From: Candidatus Methanocomedens sp.
GTDB taxonomy: Archaea > Halobacteriota > Methanosarcinia > Methanosarcinales > Methanocomedenaceae
NCBI GenBank assembly: GCA_013374385.1
Contig: QBUR01000157.1
Span: forward strand, 1 to 9,099
Length of the DNA: 9,099 nt
Direction of reading: 5' to 3'
Part shown: positions 5,117 through 9,099 of the stretch, one piece after another
Layout of the letters: each line of letters opens with the position of its first letter
Numbering within the stretch: position 1 is the stretch's first letter
Translations under genes and position numbers: made by a program
The notes under the pieces: generated by a model
The model's database searches: none
Told to the model about the DNA's origin: nothing
What the model saw: the letters and a program-made list of their open reading frames with translations, nothing else

Positions 5117-7050
5117 ACAATTGCTGTAAAAAGTGCCCGGCTAACAACAACCGAAATGGTAAAAACCATAATGGAAACAGGCAGTATCTGCCCCAGGTCA
5201 TACATGAACTGTGCCTTATCCCCGCCGTATTCAATACCGCCGGCAAACCGTACCAAAATAATGACCAGTACTATCATATAGAAACCCACAGCAAGTATGA
5301 AAATGTTTGGCGGTATGCTCTGTTCCATACCACCGCCCACATCAGACATTATGGAAGCAACACCCATACCTTCCGGCAGCCTGCTGGCTTCAAGGGAAAT
5401 ATTTTGCAGTATCTTTTGGATGACCTCTGAAAGTGCAAGGGTGACGCCAGCGATAAGCGGTGCAAATATAGTTGCAGTGGACTTCATGGTTGAGGTCACG
5501 TCATACAGTGAGCCCTTTATATTCTCCTCTACTTCCTCTAACTCCTTTAAGTGGTCTGCCAGTTTCACGATAGCTACACCTGCTGCCTGGTGACTTTTGT
5601 ACACGCTCTGTGTGAACAAACGCATAGTAGTGTGTACCCGCTCTGAATAGATGTTCCTGAAAGCTCCATACTCACTATCAAATATAGCGCCTACCAGTGT
5701 TGTCCTGAGCAGTGACAGGTTGTTTGCCACTTCCTGGAATGTATCCCCTATACGTGTACCTTTCATAGTCTGAGCGGTCTGCATAAAAGCCCATTCAGGA
5801 GAACGTCCGTCACTGATACGGCGGCCCAGAACAAACAATGCATCAGCGAACTGGTATTCAATCTCCTTAATGTCATCCCTGATTCTCTTATACGGAGTAT
5901 AGACCCCGATTGCGTATATGGTGATAAATGCCGTGGCACCCCATATCAATGGGAACGAAGGTGGGATGTAGCCGGTCATTGCACCGGTACTCACAAGCCC
6001 AAAAGGATTTCCGTATGCCAGCCAAAGGTACCCCGATGACCCAATAATGATTGCCGTGACCAACGCAATTATCAATGTTACACGCCTCGTGCGTTTGATG
6101 TTCACCAAGCGCGGGTGGGAGTCACGAATCTGGGGTGGTGGGAATGTAGCCGGCCGCTGGAGTAGTATATATTCGGCATAACCAAAGGTAACCAGCGGTA
6201 GTATCAGGTCATAGAGCAATATCAGGATGACAGCATCTATCCGTACACCCACTATGGTCATGGCTGGCAGCAGTGCCACCAGTGCCAGCGGAATGAGAAT
6301 GAAAATGCTGTATAGGATATATGTAGGTGTCTTAAGGCGGTTTGCGAATCCTCCCATCATGTGCCTGGTCCCCTCAAGTACAATATCAAGGCTTTTATTC
6401 AGCGTAATAACGCGCTGGGCCTCATCAGGCTCATTGGTACTGCTTCTTACAAGGTGCAGTGCCCGCTTGAAGTATTCGCTGTTCTTGCCCCACTGGTTCG
6501 CAAAGGCTATTGTGGCATCGTCTATGCCTGTGTACACCCGGACATGCATGTCCCAGATGAGTTTGCGCAGGTCACGGGCCAGGGGACGCTCAGAGTTGGT
6601 GGCGGCAAAGGAGATAGCACGTTCCATGTTGGATACAAGTTTCATGCTCATGACGATGTAGGAAAGTATCTCCGGGATGTCACCCAGGGAATGTATCTTC
6701 ATGAACCGGGCATGTATCTTGGGGTATTCGCTCAGGTAAACCAGCACGAAAACTGGAATGAGCACTGTGGTCAGGACCATGAAGGCAATAGTGGTAGAGC
6801 CAAATATCATGAACTGCAAGAGTAATACATCCACGATGAGTAACAGCAGAAAGGATAGCAGGGTGCCACTTATTGTCAACAGATGTGATTCATAAGGTTC
6901 TATCTCAAGACCGCAAAAATTGATACTATCAAGGAATTCCTGGCTGACCGACATTTCGCTCTTTTTTTTGAAACGCTCAAGGTCGCCTACCAGCCAGCTA
7001 AAATACTGCACTGAATGTCGACATGATGTTGAGTACCAGTTGTCGGTCAT
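5113..7050 (-). CDS. FlaJ/TadC-like archaeal pilus assembly membrane protein with duplicated T2SSF domain
   Basis: This is the polytopic platform protein of an archaeal type IV pilus-like machine. It sits in the cytoplasmic membrane, where a partner secretion ATPase drives pilin insertion. The 645 residues contain two T2SSF-type cytoplasmic helical domains: about 120-235 (GDIPEILSYIVMSMKLVSNM onward) and about 398-520 (EYQFADALFVLGRRISDGRS onward). Each is followed by membrane helices. Hydrophobic helices lie near 56-78, 86-107, 243-265, 270-295, 324-346, 367-384, 525-545, 582-601 and 619-643. The duplicated form at this length is known from euryarchaeal pilus loci. ATG 7050 is preceded by a perfect GGAGG five bases upstream. 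It is the first gene of an operon with two pilin-like genes. No FlaI/TadA-type ATPase is in the window, so that must be encoded elsewhere. Bacterial T2SS or an archaellum is less likely because no other components of either are here. Confidence 0.92.
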   Translation of the reverse strand: MTDNWYSTSCRHSVQYFSWLVGDLERFKKKSEMSVSQEFLDSINFCGLEIEPYESHLLTISGTLLSFLLLLIVDVLLLQFMIFGSTTIAFMVLTTVLIPVFVLVYLSEYPKIHARFMKIHSLGDIPEILSYIVMSMKLVSNMERAISFAATNSERPLARDLRKLIWDMHVRVYTGIDDATIAFANQWGKNSEYFKRALHLVRSSTNEPDEAQRVITLNKSLDIVLEGTRHMMGGFANRLKTPTYILYSIFILIPLALVALLPAMTIVGVRIDAVILILLYDLILPLVTFGYAEYILLQRPATFPPPQIRDSHPRLVNIKRTRRVTLIIALVTAIIIGSSGYLWLAYGNPFGLVSTGAMTGYIPPSFPLIWGATAFITIYAIGVYTPYKRIRDDIKEIEYQFADALFVLGRRISDGRSPEWAFMQTAQTMKGTRIGDTFQEVANNLSLLRTTLVGAIFDSEYGAFRNIYSERVHTTMRLFTQSVYKSHQAAGVAIVKLADHLKELEEVEENIKGSLYDVTSTMKSTATIFAPLIAGVTLALSEVIQKILQNISLEASRLPEGMGVASIMSDVGGGMEQSIPPNIFILAVGFYMIVLVIILVRFAGGIEYGGDKAQFMYDLGQILPVSIMVFTISVVVSRALFTAIV

Positions 7051-7055
7051 GGAAT

Positions 7056-7060
7056 CCTCC
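7056..7060 (-). promoter_or_regulatory. Strong ribosome binding site of the FlaJ-like gene
   Basis: On the minus strand GGAGG lies five bases before ATG 7050. It is the best Shine-Dalgarno match in the window and fixes the start of the pilus operon's first gene. Confidence 0.75.
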
Positions 7061-7084
7061 GGGAGCTTACGAAGATTGTGGATG

Positions 7085-7111
7085 TATATATACGTAGTGA
7101 AATTTTATATT
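7085..7111 (-). promoter_or_regulatory. Probable promoter of the pilus operon
   Basis: Two TATA candidates are visible on the minus strand: AATATAAAAT (7111-7102), predicting a start near 7080 and a leader of about 30 bases, and TATATATA (7092-7085), predicting a start next to the ribosome site. The upstream one fits better with the use of a Shine-Dalgarno sequence. Confidence 0.45.
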
Positions 7112-7173
7112 GATAATTGAATGTCAATTACTGATTCTAAATACATCATTGCAGTATTAAAAATGAATAAAAG

Positions 7174-7228
7174 GTTAGCGAGCGGGTTGGGGAGTGGGGG
7201 TTATTTAATAAAAGACCCGCACACTAAC
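7174..7228. repeat. Imperfect 14-base inverted repeat with G-rich loop between the divergent genes
   Basis: GTTAGCGAGCGGGT (7174-7187) and ACCCGCACACTAAC (7215-7228) are inverted copies matching at 12 of 14 positions. The 27-base interval is G-rich on its left side (GGGG at 7189-7192, GGGGG at 7196-7200) and A/T-rich on its right. The repeat lies between the pilus promoter and the dus promoter, with no gene ending here, so a terminator role is unlikely. A regulator site or a structured transcript is possible. Otherwise the roughly 270-base spacer holds only the promoters listed separately. Confidence 0.4.
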
Positions 7229-7246
7229 GCGCTTTGAATATTCATA

Positions 7247-7258
7247 CATATATAAATA
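7247..7258 (+). promoter_or_regulatory. Probable TATA box for the dihydrouridine synthase gene
   Basis: ATATATAAATAG is a near-ideal archaeal TATA element. It predicts a start near 7278 and a leader of about 40 bases before ATG 7320. A second TATATATA-like segment at about 7290-7297 would instead give a leaderless message. Confidence 0.5.
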
Positions 7259-7311
7259 GATTCCGATTTTCCTCATTCTTTTCGTCTTCTATATATACCC
7301 GGCCCCACCTG

Positions 7312-7325
7312 GTGCATGCATGCAC
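7312..7325. repeat. Perfect 14-base palindrome over the dus start codon
   Basis: GTGCATGCATGCAC reads identically on both strands and contains the ATG at 7320, a second out-of-frame ATG at 7316 and the GGTG-type ribosome site (7311-7314). It could be a regulator site or form a small hairpin hiding the start, or it may be chance. Confidence 0.4.
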
Positions 7326-8264
7326 ATCGGCTACTTAAATCTAAAAGGCAACCTCCTGCTTGCACCCATGGCAGATGTGACCAACCTGGCATTCAGGTTG
7401 TTGTGTAAAAAGTACGGTGCAGCTCTTGTATATTCAGAAATGGTGGATGCAGATGGTGTAATCTACCGTAGCAATAAGACCATTTCAAGGATTGTATCAT
7501 CAGAGGAAGAACGGCCATTGTGTATCCAGTTATCAGGAGCATCCGCCCAAAGTCTGGAGCAGGCAGCCCGGCTCGTTGAAGAGCAATACAGTCCAGACCT
7601 GATAGATATAAATTTTGGATGCCCGGTACGACATATAGTCAAAAAGGGGTGTGGTGCGGCATTGATGAAAAGCCCGCAGTTGATGGCTGATATTATGGAG
7701 CAGGTATCTTGTACTGTCAGTGTCCCGGTCACTGCCAAGATAAGGGTGTATGAGGATCTTGACAGGACACTGGAGATGGCAAGTATGCTGGAAGATGCGG
7801 GCGCCAGTGCGCTCACAGTGCATGCCCGGACACCGCAACAGAACTATTCGCATAGTGCCGATTGGGATGTTATCCGGGCTGTAAAGGAGGATCTGTCTAT
7901 ACCGGTTATCGCTAATGGTGATATTGACAGTGAAACGGCGGCTCGGACCGTACTTGAGCAAACTCGCTGTGACGGGTTGATGATAGGGCGCGCAGCCATC
8001 GGAAATCCGTTCATATTCAGGAGGATAGGATATTTTCTTGAAACTGGAGAATTTCTGGAACCGTTCGGGGTATCCGAACAGGTGGATGATTTTTTTGAGT
8101 ATGTTGATACATCAGAGAAATACGGTTTGCTTGATTACGCCAGTGTAAAGCTCCATGCCAAGTGGTTCACGCGGGGAATTGAGGGGGGAAGGCAATTGCG
8201 TACAAGGATAAATGTGGCAAAAGATATTGACAGCGTGCTTGAGGTAATGGACGGAATAAGGTAA
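7320..8264 (+). CDS. dus: tRNA-dihydrouridine synthase family protein
   Basis: A 314-residue FMN-dependent enzyme that reduces uridine to dihydrouridine in the D-loop or nearby positions of tRNA, using NAD(P)H, in the cytosol. The TIM-barrel landmarks are in order: LLAPMADVTNLAFR (13-26) at the FMN site, INFGCP with catalytic Cys101, the glycine-rich VKKGCGAALM (107-116), TAKIR with FMN-contacting Lys140, TVHAR with His168 and Arg170, IPVIANGDI (194-202), and MIGRAAIGNP (221-230) in the phosphate-binding loop. The C-terminal helical region (about 250-314) is present, so length and motifs are complete. ATG 7320 puts the first barrel strand at the usual distance from the N-terminus, and GGTG lies five bases ahead. 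Archaeal members are less well characterised than bacterial DusA, DusB and DusC, so the target uridine cannot be given. The gene is divergent from the pilus operon and appears monocistronic. Confidence 0.93.
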   Translation: MHIGYLNLKGNLLLAPMADVTNLAFRLLCKKYGAALVYSEMVDADGVIYRSNKTISRIVSSEEERPLCIQLSGASAQSLEQAARLVEEQYSPDLIDINFGCPVRHIVKKGCGAALMKSPQLMADIMEQVSCTVSVPVTAKIRVYEDLDRTLEMASMLEDAGASALTVHARTPQQNYSHSADWDVIRAVKEDLSIPVIANGDIDSETAARTVLEQTRCDGLMIGRAAIGNPFIFRRIGYFLETGEFLEPFGVSEQVDDFFEYVDTSEKYGLLDYASVKLHAKWFTRGIEGGRQLRTRINVAKDIDSVLEVMDGIR

Positions 8265-8331
8265 TCTATCAAAATGGCGTAACCATTTCTATCAAAACAA
8301 AAACCCTATTGCTATCGATTTCTCTATCAAA
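8265..8331 (+). repeat. Three copies of TCTATCAAA after dus
   Basis: TCTATCAAA occurs at 8265-8273, 8288-8296 and 8323-8331, starting directly after the dus stop codon, in the A/T-rich spacer between the convergent dus and mop genes. The copies are 23 and 35 bases apart. The rest of this spacer contains only the mop terminator tracts. No function is evident. Confidence 0.35.
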
Positions 8332-8344
8332 TTTGAGTAATTCG

Positions 8345-8363
8345 AAAAAATAAACGGAAAAAA
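8345..8363 (-). terminator. Poly-T terminator tracts after mop
   Basis: On the minus strand, about 17 bases beyond the mop stop, two T6 tracts follow each other (8363-8358 and 8350-8345). A weak stem GGAAT-ATTCC (8387-8383 with 8377-8373) precedes them. Tandem oligo-T is the usual archaeal termination signal. Confidence 0.5.
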
Positions 8364-8380
8364 GGTTTGATTGGAATTTT

Positions 8381-8590
8381 TTATTCCTTTAATATCAGTA
8401 TCTCTGTTGCTTTGATCACTGCTTCTACTTTATCGCCTTCTTTCAGATCAAGATCTTCCACGGCTTCTTTTGTTAGCATCGAAGTCAGGATAGCGGGCTC
8501 TGCGATCTCAATCTTTACGACAGATGCTACCTCTCCTTTCTCTATTTTCTTCACAACTCCTTCAATCTGGTTTCTTGCGCTTATTCTCAT
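8381..8590 (-). CDS. mop: Molbindin (Mop), single TOBE-domain molybdate/tungstate-binding protein
   Basis: A 69-residue cytosolic protein of the molbindin family, which assembles into hexamers that store or buffer molybdate and tungstate. It starts with the diagnostic MRISARNQIEG and continues through VVKIEIAEPAILTSMLTKEA (24-43), VEDLDLKEGDKVEAVIKATE (44-63) and a short end. This is one complete TOBE domain at the family's usual size of about 68 residues. ATG 8590 is chosen over ATG 8599 because GGAGG (8604-8600) is nine bases ahead of 8590 but directly abuts 8599, and because family members begin at the M(K/R)ISARNQ motif. It is divergent from a ModA-type binding protein, so oxyanion uptake and storage are encoded side by side. 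A possible small cysteine-rich ORF precedes it on the same strand, its stop three bases upstream of the ribosome site. Confidence 0.93.
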   Translation of the reverse strand: MRISARNQIEGVVKKIEKGEVASVVKIEIAEPAILTSMLTKEAVEDLDLKEGDKVEAVIKATEILILKE

Positions 8591-8599
8591 TTTTGGCAT

Positions 8600-8604
8600 C
8601 CTCC
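8600..8604 (-). promoter_or_regulatory. Ribosome binding site deciding the mop start
   Basis: On the minus strand GGAGG is followed by nine bases and ATG 8590. The other in-frame ATG (8599) touches the site directly, which would be non-functional spacing. Confidence 0.65.
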
Positions 8605-8605
8605 T

Positions 8606-8701
8606 TTACTTGTTACAACCACCGTCGCGGTTGCAGGATGTGCAAATATTGCAGCACACCATAAGAACATATCGCCCCGTCCGGTCTTCTGCCAGTTTCA
8701 T
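8606..8701 (-). CDS. Possible cysteine-rich small protein upstream of mop
   Basis: An open frame of 31 codons from ATG 8701 to TAA 8608-8606. It encodes five cysteines in a compact pattern, VCCNICTSCNRDGGC (15-29), that could bind a metal. The frame stays open and protein-like for about 12 codons further upstream (GCGWIAEHD), including another cysteine, but no ATG, GTG or TTG start is found there and no Shine-Dalgarno sequence lies ahead of 8701. It may be a real small protein, the tail of a decayed gene, or chance. Its stop lies just ahead of the mop ribosome site (TAAAGGAGG), so the two would be co-transcribed. I do not recognise the sequence. Confidence 0.35.
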   Translation of the reverse strand: MKLAEDRTGRYVLMVCCNICTSCNRDGGCNK

Positions 8702-8777
8702 GTCATGTTCTGCGATCCAGCCACAACCAGTATCAACTGTTTTAATTTGACTTTTGTAATATTGTAAACCGAAATGT

Positions 8778-8785
8778 ATTTATAC
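8778..8785. promoter_or_regulatory. TATA-like box readable in both directions between mop and modA-like gene
   Basis: The plus strand reads ATTTATAC, with a start predicted near 8808, just before ATG 8817. The minus strand reads GTATAAAT within GTATAAATAC, with a start near 8752 that would transcribe the small cysteine-rich ORF and mop. One element could serve both directions. This is inferred from consensus and spacing. Confidence 0.4.
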
Positions 8786-8787
8786 AG

Positions 8788-8803
8788 AACACACAACTGT
8801 GTT
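8788..8803. promoter_or_regulatory. Candidate operator: perfect 6-4-6 palindrome before the modA-like gene
   Basis: AACACA (8788-8793), CAAC, TGTGTT (8798-8803) is a perfect inverted repeat lying directly downstream of the TATA-like box, between it and the predicted transcript start. A bound repressor there would block transcription. Molybdate uptake genes are commonly controlled by ModE- or TunR-type regulators, but this sequence does not match a consensus I can state with confidence. Confidence 0.4.
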
Positions 8804-8816
8804 TGAAGGGAACCTG

Positions 8817-9099
8817 ATGAAAAAAACGGCAATACTCGCGGTGATGATTCTGTTTTGCAGTGTAATTGCACATGGGTGCATCAGCGAACCCGCGCAGTCA
8901 GCAACAGAAGGAACAGAATCGCTCCTTGTTTACTGCGGCGCAGGGATGAAAAAGCCGATGGACGAACTTGGGAGCCAATTCGATCAGGAATACGGCGTTA
9001 AAGTGATATGCAATTATGCCGGATCCGGGCATCTCTTGAACCAGATGGAACTGGCAGAAGAGGGGGATGTCTACCAGCCAGGAGCAATGCACTATTCCA
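8817..9099 (+). CDS. modA: ModA-type molybdate/tungstate ABC transporter substrate-binding lipoprotein (3' end outside window)
   Basis: The first 94 residues of a secreted oxyanion-binding protein of an ABC importer. Residues 1-20 are a signal peptide with charged start (MKKT) and hydrophobic core. AHGC with Cys21 forms a lipobox, predicting lipid anchoring to the outer face of the membrane. The mature part begins, after a linker, with LLVYCGAGMKKPMDELGSQF (36-55), VKVICNYAGSGHLLNQMELA (61-80) and GDVYQPGAM. This is the opening of the ModA-like type II binding-protein fold, in which the GAG and AGSG loops (41-43, 68-71) are placed to hold the anion. Tungstate rather than molybdate cannot be excluded. 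A weak AAGGG (8806-8810) precedes ATG 8817. The neighbouring divergent mop supports the oxyanion role. The permease and ATPase genes would be expected to the right of the window. Confidence 0.82.
   Translation, partial: MKKTAILAVMILFCSVIAHGCISEPAQSATEGTESLLVYCGAGMKKPMDELGSQFDQEYGVKVICNYAGSGHLLNQMELAEEGDVYQPGAMHYS

Noticed and set aside
6227..6825. Plus-strand frames opposite the FlaJ-like gene
   Set aside because: They lie wholly inside a well-supported gene with a strong ribosome site, domain duplication and membrane helices.
5113..7050. Archaellum (FlaJ/ArlJ) operon
   Set aside because: Archaellum FlaJ is not usually of this duplicated, 645-residue form, and no archaellins, FlaH, FlaI or other archaellum genes are nearby. 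A type IV pilus-like system fits better.
7184..7200. Stable four-run G-quadruplex
   Set aside because: Only three runs of at least three G are present, so a canonical three-layer quadruplex is not supported. It is kept only as a G-rich loop remark.
1..9099. tRNA, rRNA or CRISPR array
   Set aside because: No cloverleaf-like segment, rRNA signature or regularly spaced repeat of CRISPR size was seen on either strand.

Overview
The window looks like a piece of a euryarchaeal genome, probably a methanogen or methanotroph relative in or near the Methanosarcinales. That placement is my inference. The support is TATA-like boxes about 25-30 bases ahead of likely transcript starts, poly-T terminators, FlaJ/TadC-type pilus assembly with archaeal class III prepilin signals, a single-domain molbindin and a small C2H2 zinc finger protein. 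No rRNA, tRNA or CRISPR array is visible.

Left part (1-2142). The first 82 bases hold the start of an unidentified minus-strand gene that leaves the window. Divergent from it is a complete hisD (histidinol dehydrogenase). Next comes a small two-helix membrane protein (1537-1791). It is followed by a short, gene-free block carrying two near-identical hairpins in the same orientation (1790-1890), which looks like a minimal IS200/IS605-type element or PATE/MITE. Directly after the block is an open frame without a start codon, coding for a very acidic stretch and one C2H2 zinc finger. The membrane protein and the zinc finger frame share a reading frame, so they may be two halves of one gene split by the insertion.

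Centre (2145-7050). This is a type IV pilus-like locus on the minus strand. A 645-residue FlaJ/TadC-like protein with a duplicated T2SSF domain overlaps by four bases (GTGA) a pilin-like gene, and two bases after that gene starts a second, paralogous one. Both pilin-like proteins have a class III signal, one membrane helix and a transthyretin/CarboxypepD_reg-like beta domain. A third, much larger pilin-like protein (2145-3407) adds an Ig-like domain and a C-terminal domain resembling calcium-dependent carbohydrate-binding modules, so it may be a pilus-borne lectin or adhesin. Between them, on the plus strand, is a coiled-coil protein with two C-terminal membrane helices (3486-4151). The window contains no assembly ATPase and no prepilin peptidase.

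Right part (7051-9099). A regulatory intergenic region with an imperfect 14-base inverted repeat separates the pilus operon from a divergent tRNA-dihydrouridine synthase gene. Then comes a divergent molybdate/tungstate pair: a molbindin (mop) on the minus strand, preceded by a possible 31-residue cysteine-rich small ORF, and on the plus strand the start of a ModA-type lipoprotein cut by the window end. Between them lie a TATA-like box that reads in both directions and a perfect 6-4-6 palindrome placed like an operator.
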